Positions 1 to 12,424 of a stretch of 64,000 nucleotides of DNA are shown piece after piece. Position numbers and translations under genes: made by a program. Source of the DNA: Rhynchopus sp. YZ270_cl-10 (lineage: Eukaryota > Euglenozoa > Diplonemea > Diplonemida > Diplonemidae); NCBI GenBank assembly GCA_964035575.1, contig OZ037836.1, forward strand, positions 62,001 to 126,000, written 5' to 3'. The first letter of the stretch is position 1, and every line of letters begins with the position of its first letter. The notes beneath the pieces are model-generated. The model was not told where the DNA came from and did not search any database. It saw only the letters and a list, made by a program, of their open reading frames with translations.

Positions 1-214
1 GGTTTGCGGGTTTGCGGGTTTGCGGGTTTGCGGGTTTGCGGGTTTGCGGGTTTGCGGGTTTACGGGTTTGCGGGTTTACGGGTTTGCGGGTTTGCGGGTT
101 TGCGGGTTTCGGGTTTGCGGGTTTGCGGGTTTGCGGGTTTGCGGGTTTGCGGGTTTGCGGGTTTGCGGGTTTGCGGGTTTGCGGGTTTGCGGGTTTGCGG
201 GTTTGCGGGTTTGC
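1..214 (+). repeat. Telomere-like (GGGTTTGC)n array
   Basis: About 26 tandem copies of an 8-bp unit GGGTTTGC with a few variants (GGGTTTAC, one short unit). The G-rich strand is the plus strand, so if telomeric it points into the window and cannot be a left chromosome end; it would be an interstitial tract or a fusion scar. GGG runs with 5-nt loops could form G-quadruplexes. It abuts the mosaic array directly. The same unit recurs near 10.9, 32.15 and 33.56 kb. Confidence 0.85.
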
Positions 215-1426
215 ATCTAATATGTGATGGTCAAAAGTGCAAGATTCCTTCGTTAATGAACTTTTTGAGTACCAGTTATACCTGGGGAATATGCTCAGAT
301 CACTCTTTTGACCATCTGGCGTTTACCACAAAAACACCACTTTTTACAGGCCACTTTACAGGCCAGTTCATGAAGGCACGAGTGAGGTTTTTTTGTACAC
401 GTTACCGTGAGCGGGCGCGCGAAGCGCGCACGCGAACGCCCCGCGGGAAGCGAATAGCTGACCGCCTGCCCAGTGTGTGAGGTCCTTACAAAAAAAACCA
501 CCTGTAAAAAAAGGTGAGGTCCTCATCACGTTTCCATGGAAGTGTCACACAAGAACGACAGGTTTTTTAGCCCGTCACCAAATCCTAAAAAACCTTAGTT
601 TTTTAGTCTTTACTATAGAGATGTGCGCCACCCACACCACACACACTACACACCCACACACACACACACACACCCCCTCACCACCAGAGGGGATTTGACC
701 AAAAAATCGATTTTTTTAAATAAATAGTTGCTCATCCAAAAGTGAATTTTTTGGGCTTAACGTGTTGTTTGGGGGTATTGAGGCCCAAAAAAAAAATTTA
801 AGACAGTCCTGTTCAAAAAATGGACTGCCAAAAGTTTGGGCCTCAATACCCCCAAACAACACGTTAAGCCCAAAAAATTCACTTTTGGATGAGCAACTAT
901 TTATTTAAAAAAATCGATTTTTTGGTCAAATCCCCTCTGGTGGTGAGGGGGTGTGTGTGTGTGTGTGTGGGTGTGTGTGTGTGTGGGTGTGTAGTGTGTG
1001 TGGTGTGGGTGGCGCACATCTCTATAGTAAAGACTAAAAAACTAAGGTTTTTTAGGATTTGGTGACGGGCTAAAAAACCTGTCGTTCTTGTGTGACACTT
1101 CCATGGAAACGTGATGAGGACCTCACCTTTTTTTACAGGTGGTTTTTTTTGTAAGGACCTCACACACTGGGCAGGCGGTCAGCTATTCGCTTCCCGCGGG
1201 GCGTTCGCGTGCGCGCTTCGCGCGCCCGCTCACGGTAACGTGTACAAAAAAACCTCACTCGTGCCTTCATGAACTGGCCTGTAAAGTGGCCTGTAAAAAG
1301 TGGTGTTTTTGTGGTAAACGCCAGATGGTCAAAAGAGTGATCTGAGCATATTCCCCAGGTATAACTGGTACTCAAAAAGTTCATTAACGAAGGAATCTTG
1401 CACTTTTGACCATCACATATTAGATG
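214..1426. repeat. 1.2-kb imperfect palindrome at the array edge
   Basis: The left arm (about 214-786) is the reverse complement of the right arm (about 837-1426), with a roughly 50-bp centre. The arms differ mainly in the length of the TG/CA tract. The left arm is the only inverted stretch of the array; everything to the right is in one orientation. The centre carries a reversed piece of the module seen at about 1544-1590. Confidence 0.85.
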
Positions 1427-4400
1427 TGTTTTTTCAGGTTTTTCAATGCACTTTCCTGTACTGGGAAGCATGCCACAAGTGTCATGTTTTACAAGGCAAA
1501 AATGACCAAAAAAGCTGATTTTTGGCCGAATGCCACATGTCATTTGGCAGTCCATTTTTTGAACAGGACTGTCTTAAATTTTTTTTTTGGGCCTCAATAC
1601 CCCCAAACAACACGTTAAGCCCAAAAAATTCACTTTTGGATGAGCAACTATTTATTTAAAAAAATCGATTTTTTGGTCAAATCCCCTCTGGTGGTGAGGG
1701 GGTGTGTGTGTGTGTGTGTGGGTGTGTGTGTGTGTGGGTGTGTAGTGTGTGTGGTGTGGGTGGCGCACATCTCTATAGTAAAGACTAAAAAACTAAGGTT
1801 TTTTAGGATTTATTTAAAAAAATCGATTTTTTGGTCAAATCCCCCTGGTGGTGAGGGTGTGTGTGTGTGTGTGTGTGTGGGTGTGTGTGGGTGTGCTGTG
1901 TGTGGGTGTGTAGTGTGTGTGGTGTGGGTGGCGCACATCTCTATAGTAAAGACTAAAAAACTAAGGTTTTTTAGGATTTTTTTTTGGGCCTCAATACCCC
2001 CAAACAACACGTTAAGCCCAAAAAATTCACTTTTGGATGAGCAACTATTTATTTAAAAAAATCGATTTTTTGGTCAAATCCCCCTGGTGGTGAGGGGGTG
2101 TGTGGGTGTGCTGTGTGTGGGTGTGTAGTGTGTGTGGTGTGGGTGGCGCACATCTCTATAGTAAAGACTAAAAAACTAAGGTTTTTTAGGATTTTTGGCC
2201 GAATGCCACATGTCATTTGGCAGTCCAATTTCTGAACACGACTGAAAAAAAATTTTTTTTTGGGCCTCAATACCCCCAAACAACACGTTAAGCCCAAAAA
2301 ATTCACTTTTGGATGAGCAACTATTTATTTAAAAAAATCGATTTGGTGACGGGCTAAAAAACCTGTCGTTCTTGTGTGACACTTCCATGGAAACGTGATG
2401 AGGACCTCACTTTTTTTTACAGGTAGTTTTTTTTGTAAGCACCTCACACACTGGGCAGGCGGTCAGCTATTCGCTTCCCGCGGGGCGTTCGCGTGCGCGC
2501 TTCGCGCGCCCGCTCACGGTAACGTGTACAAAAAAACCTCACTCATGCCTGTAAAGTGGCCTGTTAAAAAGTGGTGTTTTTGTCGTAAACGCCAGATGGT
2601 CAAAAGAGTGATCTGACCATATTCCCCAGGTATAACTGGTACTCAAAAATTTGGTGACGGGCTAAAAAACCTGTCGTTCTTGTGTGACACTTCCATGGAA
2701 ACGTGATGAGGACCTCACTTTTTTTTACAGGTGGTTTTTTTTGTAAGCACCTCACACACTGGGCAGGCGGTCAGCTATTCGCTTCCCGCGGGGCGTTCGC
2801 GTGCGCGCTTCGCGCGCCCGCTCACGGTAACGTGTACAAAAAAACCTCACTTGTGCCTGTAAAGTGGCCTGTTAAAAAGTGGTGTTTTTGTCGTAAACGC
2901 CAGATGGTCAAAAGAGTGATCTGACCATATTCCCCAGGTATAACTGGTACTCAAAAAGTTCATTAACGAAAGAATCTTGCACTTTTGACCATCACATATT
3001 ACATGTGTTTTTTCAGGTTTTTCAATGCACTTTCCTGTGCTGGGAAGCATGCCACAAGTGTCATGTTTTACAAGGTAAAAATGACCAAAAAAGCTGATTT
3101 TTGGCCGAATGCCACATGTCATTTGGCAGTCCATTTTCTGAACACGACTGAAAAAAAATTTTTTTTTGGGCCTCAATACCCCCAAACAACACGTTAAGCC
3201 CAAAAAATTCACTTTCTGATGAGCAACTATTTATTTAAAAAAATCGATTTTTTGGTCAAATCCCCTCTGGTGGTGAGGGGGTGTGTGTGTGTGTGTGTGT
3301 GGGTGTGTGTGGGTGTGCTGTGTGTGGGTGTGTAGTGTGTGTGGTGTGGGTGGCGCACATCTCTATAGTAAAGACTAAAAAACTAAGGTTTTTTAGGATT
3401 TCATTAACGAAGGAATCTTGCACTTTTGACCATCACATATTAGATGTGTTTTTTCAGGTTTTTCAATGCACTTTCCTGTACTGGGAAGCATGCCACAAGT
3501 GTCATGTTTTACAAGGTAAAAATGACCAAAAAAGCTGATTTTTGGCCGAATGCCACATGTCATTTGGCAGTCCATTTTCTGAACACGACTGAAAAAAAAT
3601 TTTTTTTTGGGCCTCAATACCCCCAAACAACACGTTAAGCCCAAAAAATTCACTTTTGGATGAGCAACTATTTATTTAAAAAAATCGATTTTTTGGTCAA
3701 ATCCCCCTGGTGGTGAGGGGGTGTGTGTGTGTGTGTGTGTGGGTGTGCTGTGTGTGGGTGTGTAGTGTGTGTGGTGTGGGTGGCGCACATCTCTATAGTA
3801 AAGACTAAAAAACTAAGGTTTTTTAGGATTTTTTTTGGGCCTCAATACCCCCAAACAACACGTTAAGCCCAAAAAATTCACTTTTGGATGAGCAACTATT
3901 TATTTAAAAAAATCGATTTTTTGGTCAAATCCCCTCTGGTGGTGAGGGGGTGTGTGTGTGTGTGTGTGTGGGTGTGTGTGGGTGTGCTGTGTGTGGGTGT
4001 GTAGTGTGTGTGGTGTGGGTGGCGCACATCTCTATAGTAAAGACTAAAAAACTAAGGTTTTTTAGGATTTTTTGGTCAAATCCCCTCTGGTGGTGAGGGG
4101 GTGTGTGTGTGTGTGTGTGGGTGTGTGTGTGTGTGGGTGTGTAGTGTGTGTGGTGTGGGTGGCGCACATCTCTATAGTAAAGACTAAAAAACTAAGGTTT
4201 TTTAGGATTTTTGGCCGAATGCCACATGTCATTTGGCAGTCCAATTTCTGAACACGACTGAAAAAAAATTTTTTTTTGGGCCTCAATACCCCCAAACAAC
4301 ACGTTAAGCCCAAAAAATTCACTTTTGGATGAGCAACTATTTATTTAAAAAAATCGATTTGGTGACGGGCTAAAAAACCTGTCGTTCTTGTGTGACACTT

Positions 4401-7400
4401 CCATGGAAACGTGATGAGGACCTCACTTTTTTTTACAGGTAGTTTTTTTTGTAAGCACCTCACACACTGGGCAGGCGGTCAGCTATTCGCTTCCCGCGGG
4501 GCGTTCGCGTGCGCGCTTCGCGCGCCCGCTCACGGTAACGTGTACAAAAAAACCTTACTTGTGCCTGTAAAGTGGCCTGTTAAAAAGTGGTGTTTTTGTC
4601 GTAAACGCCAGATGGTCAAAAGAGTGATCTGACCATATTCCCCAGGTATAACTGGTACTCAAAAAGTTCATTAACGAAGGAATCTTGCACTTTTGACCAT
4701 CACATATTAGATGTGTTTTTTCAGGTTTTTCAATGCACTTTCCTGTGCTGGGAAGCATGCCACAAGTGTCATGTTTTACAAGGTAAAAATGACCAAAAAA
4801 GCTGATTTTTGGCCGAATGCCACATGTCATTTGGCAGTCCATTTTCTGAACACGACTGAAAAAAAATTTTTTTTTGGGCCTCAATACCCCCAAACAACAC
4901 GTTAAGCCCAAAAAATTCACTTTCTGATGAGCAACTATTTATTTAAAAAAATCGATTTTTTGGTCAGATCCCCTCTGGTGGTGAGGGGGTGTGTGTGTGT
5001 GTGTGTGTGGGTGTGTGTGGGTGTGCTGTGTGTGGGTGTGTAGTGTGTGTGGTGTGGGTGGCGCACATCTCTATAGTAAAGACTAAAAAACTAAGGTTTT
5101 TTAGGATTTATTTAAAAAAATCGATTTTTTGGTCAAATCCCCCTGGTGGTGAGGGGGTGTGTGTGTGTGTGTGTGTGGGTGTGTGTGGGTGTGCTGTGTG
5201 TGGGGGGGTCTCTTTAGGATAAAATATGGGGGGAAAGGTCTTTTTTGGTTAATAGCGCCGAAAAAACGGCAGCGAGGTATGTGGTCATGAGGGCGAGACT
5301 GGGGAAACACGCAAGTGGTAAGCAATAACAACAAAAGGGCACGTAGCAATAGAGAAATGGTACGCGCAAAAAAAAAAATATATCCATAGCGAAAAAGGGG
5401 GAGGGGGAAAAGACTTTCTTATTCGCGACATATTTTATCCTAGAGACCCCCCTGGCGTAGCAAAGCTACTTAAACAAGTTTACAGTATGTGTGTAGTGTG
5501 TGTGGTGTGGGTGGCGCACATCTCTATAGTAAAGACTAAAAAACTAAGGTTTTTTAGGATTTATTTAAAAAAATCGATTTTTTGGTCAAATCCCCCTGGT
5601 GGTGAGGGGGTGTGTGTGTGTGTGTGTGTGGGTGTGTGTGGGTGTGCTGTGTGTGGGTGTGTAGTGTGTGTGGTGTGGGTGGCGCACATCTCTATAGTAA
5701 AGACTAAAAAACTAAGGTTTTTTAGGATTTTTGGCCGAATGCCACATGTCATTTGGCAGTCCAATTTCTGAACACGACTGAAAAAAAATTTTTTTTTGGG
5801 CCTCAATACCCCCAAACAACACGTTAAGCCCAAAAAATTCACTTTTGGATGAGCAACTATTTATTTAAAAAAATCGATTTTTTGGTCAAATCCCCTCTGG
5901 TGGTGAGGGGGTGTGTGTGTGTGTGTGTGGGTGTGTGTGGGTGTGCTGTGTGTGGGTGTGTAGTGTGTGTGGTGTGGGTGGCGCACATCTCTATAGTAAA
6001 GACTAAAAAACTAAGGTTTTTTAGGATTTTTTGGTCAAATCCCCCTGGTGGTGAGGGGGTGTGTGTGTGTGTGTGTGTGGGTGTGTGTGGGTGTGCTGTG
6101 TGTGGGTGTGTAGTGTGTGTGGTGTGGGTGGCGCACATCTCTATAGTAAAGACTAAAAAACTAAGGTTTTTTAGGATTTTTGGCCGAATGCCACATGTCA
6201 TTTGGCAGTCCAATTTCTGAACACGACTGAAAAAAAATTTTTTTTTGGGCCTCAATACCCCCAAACAACACGTTAAGCCCAAAAAATTCACTTTTGGATG
6301 AGCAACTATTTATTTAAAAAAATCGATTTTTTGGTCAAATCCCCCTGGTGGTGAGGGGGTGTGTGTGTGTGTGTGTGTGGGTGTGTGTGGGTGTGCTGTG
6401 TGTGGGTGTGTAGTGTGTGTGGTGTGGGTGGCGCACATCTCTATAGTAAAGACTAAAAAACTAAGGTTTTTTAGGATTTGGTGACGGGCTAAAAAACCTG
6501 TCGTTCTTGTGTGACACTTCCATGGAAACGTGATGAGGACCTCACTTTTTTTTACAGGTAGTTTTTTTTGTAAGCACCTCACACACTGGGCAGGCGGTCA
6601 GCTATTCGCTTCCCGCGGGGCGTTCGCGTGCGCGCTTCGCGCGCCCGCTCACGGTAACGTGTACAAAAAAACCTTACTTGTGCCTGTAAAGTGGCCTGTT
6701 AAAAAGTGGTGTTTTTGTCGTAAACGCCAGATGGTCAAAAGAGTGATCTGACCATCTTTCCCCAGGTATAACTGGTACTCAAAAAGTTCATTAACGAAAG
6801 AATCTTGCACTTTTGACCATCACATATTAGATGTGTTTTTTCAGGTTTTTCAATGCACTTTCCTGTACTGGGAAGCATGCCACAAGTGTCATGTTTTACA
6901 AGGTAAAAATGACCAAAAAAGCTGATTTTTGGCCGAATGCCACATGTCATTTGGCAGTCCAATTTCTGAACACGACTGAAAAAAAATTTTTTTTTGGGCC
7001 TCAATACCCCCAAACAACACGTTAAGCCCAAAATATTCACTTTTGGATGAGCAACTATTTATTTAAAAAAATCGATTTTTTGGTCAAATCCCCCTGGTGG
7101 TGAGGGGGTGTGTGTGTGTGTGTGTGTGGGTGTGTGTGGGTGTGCTGTGTGTGGGTGTGTAGTGTGTGTGGTGTGGGTGGCGCACATCTCTATAGTAAAG
7201 ACTAAAAAACTAAGGTTTTTTAGGATTTGGTGACAGGCTAAAAAACCTGTCGTTCTGTGTGACACTTCCATGGAAACGTGATGAGGACCTCCCTTTTTTT
7301 ACAGGTGGTTTTTTTTGTAAGCACCTCACACACTGGGCAGGCGGTCAGCTATTCGCTTCCCGCGGGGCGTTCGCGTGCGCGCTTCGCGCGCCCGCTCACG

Positions 7401-10400
7401 GTAACATGTACAAAAAAACCTCACTCATGCCTGTAAAGTGGCCTGTTAAAAAGTGGTGTTTTTGTCGTAAACGCCAGATGGTCAAAAGAGTGATCTGACC
7501 ATATTCCCCAGGTATAACTGGTACTCAAAAAGTTCATTAACGAAGGAATCTTGCACTTTTGACCATCACATATTACATGTGTTTTTTCAGGTTTTTCAAT
7601 GCACTTTCCTGTGCTGGGAAGCATGCCACAAGTGTCATGTTTTACAAGGTAAAAATGACCAAAAAAGCTGATTTTTGGCCGAATGCCACATGTCATTTGG
7701 CAGTCCATTTTCTGAACACGACTGAAAAAAAAATTTGGTGACGGGCTAAAAAACCTGTCGTTCTTGTGTGACACTTCCATGGAAACGTGATGAGGACCTC
7801 ACTTTTTTTTACAGGTAGTTTTTTTTGTAAGCACCTCACACACTGGGCAGGCGGTCAGCTATTCGCTTCCCGCGGGGCGTTCGCGTGCGCGCTTCGCGCG
7901 CCCGCTCACGGTAACGTGTACAAAAAAACCTCACTTGTGCCTGTAAAGTGGCCTGTTAAAAAGTGGTGTTTTTGTCGTAAACGCCAGATGGTCAAAAGAG
8001 TGATCTGACCATATTCCCCAGGTATAACTGGTACTCAAAAAGTTCATTAACGAAAGAATCTTGCACTTTTGACCATCACATATTACATGTGTTTTTTCAG
8101 GTTTTTCAATGCACTTTCCTGTGCTGGGAAGCATGCCACAAGTGTCATGTTTTACAAGGTAAAAATGACCAAAAAAGCTGATTTTTGGCCGAATGCCACA
8201 TGTCATTTGGCAGTCCATTTTCTGAACACGACTGAAAAAAAATTTTTTTTTGGGCCTCAATACCCCCAAACAACACGTTAAGCCCAAAAAATTCACTTTC
8301 TGATGAGCAACTATTTATTTAAAAAAATCGATTTTTTGGTCAAATCCCCTCTGGTGGTGAGGGGGTGTGTGTGTGTGTGTGTGTGGGTGTGTGTGGGTGT
8401 GCTGTGTGTGGGTGTGTAGTGTGTGTGGTGTGGGTGGCGCACATCTCTATAGTAAAGACTAAAAAACTAAGGTTTTTTAGGATTTCATTAACGAAGGAAT
8501 CTTGCACTTTTGACCATCACATATTAGATGTGTTTTTTCAGGTTTTTCAATGCACTTTCCTGTACTGGGAAGCATGCCACAAGTGTCATGTTTTACAAGG
8601 TAAAAATGACCAAAAAAGCTGATTTTTGGCCGAATGCCACATGTCATTTGGCAGTCCATTTTCTGAACACGACTGAAAAAAAATTTTTTTTTGGGCCTCA
8701 ATACCCCCAAACAACACGTTAAGCCCAAAAAATTCACTTTTGGATGAGCAACTATTTATTTAAAAAAATCGATTTTTTGGTCAAATCCCCCTGGTGGTGA
8801 GGGGGTGTGTGTGTGTGTGTGTGTGGGTGTGTGTGGGTGTGCTGTGTGTGGGTGTGTAGTGTGTGTGGTGTGGGTGGCGCACATCTCTATAGTAAAGACT
8901 AAAAAACTAAGGTTTTTTAGGATTTTTTTTGGGCCTCAATACCCCCAAACAACACGTTAAGCCCAAAAAATTCACTTTCTGATGAGCAACTATTTATTTA
9001 AAAAAATCGATTTTTTGGTCAAATCCCCTCTGGTGGTGAGGGGGTGTGTGTGTGTGTGTGTGGGTGTGTGTGTGTGTGGGTGTGTAGTGTGTGTGGTGTG
9101 GGTGGCGCACATCTCAAAAGTAAAGACTAAAAAACTAAGGTTTTTTAGGATTTGGTGACGGGCTAAAAAACCTGTCGTTCTTGTGTGACACTTCCATGGA
9201 AACGTGATGAGGACCACACTTTTTTTACAGGTGGTTTTTTTTGTAAGCACCTCACGCACTGGGCAGGCGGTCAGCTATTCGCTTCCCGCGGGGCGTTCGC
9301 GTGCGCGCTTCGCGCGCCCGCTCACGGTAACGCATCACAAAAAAACCTCACTCATGCCTTCATGAACTGGCTTTTCAGGTGAAAAGTGCCCTGTTAAAAA
9401 GTGGTGTTTTTGTGGTACATGACAGATGGTCAAAAGAGTGATCTGACCATATTCCCCAGGTATAACTGGTACTCAAAAAGTTCATTAACGAAGGAATCTT
9501 GCACTTTTGACCATCACATATTACATGTGTTTTTTCAGGTTTTTCAATGCACTTTCCTGTACTGGGAAGCATGCCACAAGTGTCATGTTTTACAAGGTAA
9601 AAATGACCAAAAAAGCTGATTTTTGGCCGAATGCCACATGTCATTTGGCAGTCCAATTTCTGAACACGACTGAAAAAAAATTTGGTGACGGGCTAAAAAA
9701 CCTGTCGTTCTTGTGTGACACTTCCATGGAAACATGAGGAGGACCTCACCTTTTTTTACAGGTGGTTTTTTTTGTATGGACCTCACACACTGGGCAGGCG
9801 GTCAGCTATTCGCTTCCCGCGGGGCGTTCGCGTGCGCGCTTCGCGCGCCCGCTCACGGTAACGTGTACAAAAAAACCTCACTCATGCCTTCATGAACTGC
9901 TTTAAAAGTGGCCTGTAAAAAGTGGTGTTTTTGTGGTAAACTCCAGCTGGTCTGAAGAGTGATCTGACCATATTCCCCAGGTATAACTGGTACTCAAAAA
10001 GTTCATTAACGAAGGAATCTTGCACTTTTGACCATCACATATTACATGTGTTTTTTCAGGTTTTTCAATACACTTTTGTGTACTGGGAAGCATGCCACAA
10101 GTGTCATGTTTTACAAGGTAAAAATGACCAAAAAAGCTGCTTTTTGGCCGAATGCCACATGTCATTTGGCAGTCCATTTTTTGAACAGGACTGTCTTAAA
10201 TTTTTTTTTTGGGCCTCAATGCCCCCAAACAACACGTTAAGCCCAAAAAATTCACTTTTGGATGAGCAACTATTTATTTAAAAAAATCGATTTTTTGGTC
10301 AAATCCCCCTGGTGGTGAGGGGGTGTGTGTGTGTGTGTGTGTGGGTGTGTGTGGGTGTGCTGTGTGTGGGTGTGTAGTGTGTGTGGTGTGGGTGGCGCAC

Positions 10401-10680
10401 ATCTCTATAGTAAAGACTAAAAAACTAAGGTTTTTTAGGATTTTTTTTTGGGCCTCAATACCCCCAAACAACACGTTAAGCCCAAAAAATTCACTTTTGG
10501 ATGAGCAACTATTTATTTAAAAAAATCGATTTTTTGGTCAAATCCCCCTGGTGGTGAGGGGGTGTGTGTGTGTGTGTGTGGGTGTGTGTGGGTGTGCTGT
10601 GTGTGGGTGTGTAGTGTGTGTGGTGTGGGTGGCGCACATCTCTCTTGTAAAGACTAAAAAACTAAGGTTTTTTAGGATTT
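215..10680 (+). repeat. Mosaic higher-order array of six shuffled modules
   Basis: Canonical order A-B-C-D-E-F, about 0.75-0.8 kb. A starts GGTGACGGGC and holds a CpG-rich core; B starts CATTAACGAAGG; C starts TTGGCCGAATGCC; D holds GGGCCTCAATACCCCC; E is a short A-rich block ending ATCGATTT; F starts GGTCAAATCCCC, carries (TG)n and ends TTAGGATTT. Direct A copies start near 1061, 2345, 2653, 4361, 6480, 7229, 7737, 9154 and 9684; F occurs about 20 times. Modules are skipped or reiterated in many combinations. The open frames here are low-complexity by-products; I see no gene. Confidence 0.9.
5203..5452. mobile_element. Small TIR element (MITE-like) inside the array
   Basis: A 250-bp insertion in the TG-rich part of an F module. 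Ends are inverted repeats: GGGGGGTCTCT then AGGATAAAATAT at the left (5203-5227) and its complement at 5430-5452, differing by a 2-bp indel. Thirty-three further non-array bases (5453-5485) follow before the module resumes, so the insertion may be composite. No coding capacity; no clear target duplication. Confidence 0.7.
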
Positions 10681-10880
10681 TTTTTCCTTTTTTACAAAAC
10701 ATTTTACCCCTCCCAAATGACACACATCACAACAGAGTAGTAACAATATGTTAGAGTAAAATGAAATGGAAAAGGTGAGACAGCATATTAGATAGTTGTA
10801 ATCTAACATAATTACGCTTCAGGCACACCAGCCTGCTATCACACACACCAGCTAGATAACGATGGTTGCTCACTTCTCGT
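10681..10880. other. Non-coding unique sequence
   Basis: AT-rich sequence after the last F module. No ORF, RNA gene or repeat relationship recognised. Confidence 0.5.
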
Positions 10881-10985
10881 GCGGGTTTGCGGGTTTGCGG
10901 GTTTGCGGGTTTGCGGGTTTGCGGGTTTGCGGGTTTGCGGGTTTGCGGGTTTACGGGTTTGCGGGTTTGCGGGTTTGCGGGTTTG
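10881..10985 (+). repeat. Second GGGTTTGC array
   Basis: Thirteen or so units, one variant, same orientation as the array at the start of the window. The 10.5-kb mosaic block is therefore bracketed by two direct tracts of the same telomere-like repeat, about 200 bp beyond its right end. Confidence 0.85.
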
Positions 10986-11022
10986 AGGTCCCAAGGTCAG
11001 GCCCAAAAAAAAAAATTTTTTT

Positions 11023-11112
11023 TCCAGGCTTGAAAAAGTAGTTGTCAAATTTTTCAAAAAAAAAATATTTTTTTGAAAAAATTTTTCTCGACATCTACTT
11101 TTCCAAGCCTGG
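11023..11112. repeat. AT-rich hairpin
   Basis: CCAGGCTTGAAAAAGTAG at the left pairs with CTACTTTTCCAAGCCTGG at the right around an A/T-run centre. The stem is shared with the palindrome at 11162-11291. Confidence 0.7.
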
Positions 11113-11161
11113 GAAAATACCGGTAGGGGTACGTCGTAGAGTAAAAACCAATGCAGGAAAA

Positions 11162-11291
11162 TACCAGTAAAATATCAGTTTTTCTCAGGCTTGGAAAAGT
11201 AGTTGTCGAAAAAAAATTTTTGGGAAAAAAAAATTTTTTTTTCGACAACTACTTTTCCCAGCTTGGAAAAAAAACTGATATTTACTGGTAT
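11162..11291. repeat. 130-bp palindrome
   Basis: Outer arms TACCAGTAAAATATCAG and CTGATATTTACTGGTA enclose inner arms AGGCTTGGAAAAGTAG and CTACTTTTCCCAGCTT with an A/T-run loop. Could extrude as a cruciform; may be a short foldback element. No coding content. Confidence 0.7.
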
Positions 11292-11580
11292 TGACTGGTA
11301 TTAACTGAGATTTGACGTAGCCTCCCTAACGTATTATTGTCCATTTGTCAAAATCTCTTTGTTTTCTATTTATTATTTTTGGATGGATGCGATCAACGAA
11401 CAACGAATAATTATAAAGATTCTCTCTTAGAAGCACTTTTTCCCCCATATTTATTATTTTCTTGTACTTTCATTGGTGTGGCTGACGACCCCAAAATAGC
11501 AGAAAATAGCACAAAAATAGCGCAAAAATAGCGCCCCCTTTCAGCCACACCATTCATTGTTTGGGTTGTTTTATGTTTTT

Positions 11581-11705
11581 CCTTCAACGCTTTTTGGTTT
11601 TTAGGAGACACACAAGGTGCCAGGTTTTATGATAAGCACGGAACCACCCTGCACCTGTTTGTCATCTTGTTTCCCGTGCAATACATGGAGAAACGTTTCG
11701 CACTC
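11581..11705. repeat. Orphan copy of the gene-family 5' flank repeat
   Basis: Begins CCTTCAACGCTTTTTGG and runs through GGTGCCAGGTTTTATGATA and TTCCCGTGCAATACATGG. The same block sits just upstream of minus-strand BMT5-like genes (29.55, 32.0, 35.3 and 36.95 kb). No such gene lies beside this copy. Confidence 0.7.
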
Positions 11706-11811
11706 GAAACCAGCCAACGCTTATTGACAAAAATTAGAGAAACACAAAAACCAGCGCGCGTGGAAGAAAGGTAACTTAGGTTTATGAAGAACAAGAACAG
11801 CTGTGGTTGTT

Positions 11812-11970
11812 GATGCAGGAACATCCAACTGACCCACGTACGATGCCAGCCATCCGGATGAAAGCACAAAGTACCCTTCGTCCTACAATAGTAGAGGTAA
11901 AAAGGAAACCTAATGACTTGCCCTTACCGTAAGAGAACGAGGGCAGTGCACAACCACTCGTCAGCAGAAA
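11812..11970. repeat. Diverged copy of a block duplicated at 24.6 and 37.7 kb
   Basis: Shares GACCCACGTACGATGCCAGC, the CCGGATGAAAGCACAA segment and CCGTAAGAGAACGAGGGC with the starts of the long duplicated blocks at 24,568 and 37,711. The duplication ends early here. Nature unknown. Confidence 0.6.
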
Positions 11971-12109
11971 AATGTTTTTTCTGATTGAAAGTGGTTGTTC
12001 ACGTTTTGGGTACGGGACGGAGAATAAAATCTGTTCGATAAACCTGCTGTAAAGAAGAGAATAAAATCTGCTCGTACAAAAGAAACGCGAGCTTACTGTT
12101 TTATCTTGC

Positions 12110-12290
12110 TCACTGAGATACGCTCAATCGCCTATCGAGCTCTGTGAATAGCAAGGAACTCCTTTTCATGTTTCCATGGAAACACAGTATCATATGTGAT
12201 ACCAAAAAAATTTGTTGAAAAAAAGGTGTCGTTGAAAACAAACAACGGGCGCGCTGTGTGAAAAACGAGCGCTTCTCTGCATGTGATATT
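12110..12290. repeat. Repeat fragment shared with 24.4 and 32.3 kb
   Basis: Contains CAATCGCCTATCGAG, ACTCCTTTTCATG and CAGTATCATATGTGATACC, the last with a small dyad. Related copies lie near 24,385-24,545 and 32,265-32,350. It lies in the 3' flank of the first RING gene; the rest of 11,970-12,424 shows nothing recognisable. Confidence 0.6.
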
Positions 12291-12424
12291 TGGGCCATCT
12301 ATGATCGTCTGTCCGCTAGACACGTATCAGGGTGTGAGAGCTTGTGGTCGCTATCGGTTTTCTCTACTTAGCACGATGGGTGAGGGGAAAATTACTACCA
12401 TTGCCGCTGCTATTCGAAGATGAA

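Noticed and set aside
1-214. Left chromosome end (telomere)
   Set aside because: The G-rich strand is on plus and points into the window; a left end would show the C-rich strand.
295-10754. Many ORFs of 60-150 codons in the mosaic array
   Set aside because: They are translations of the same repeat modules and TG tracts on both strands; none has a domain, and frames change with tract length.
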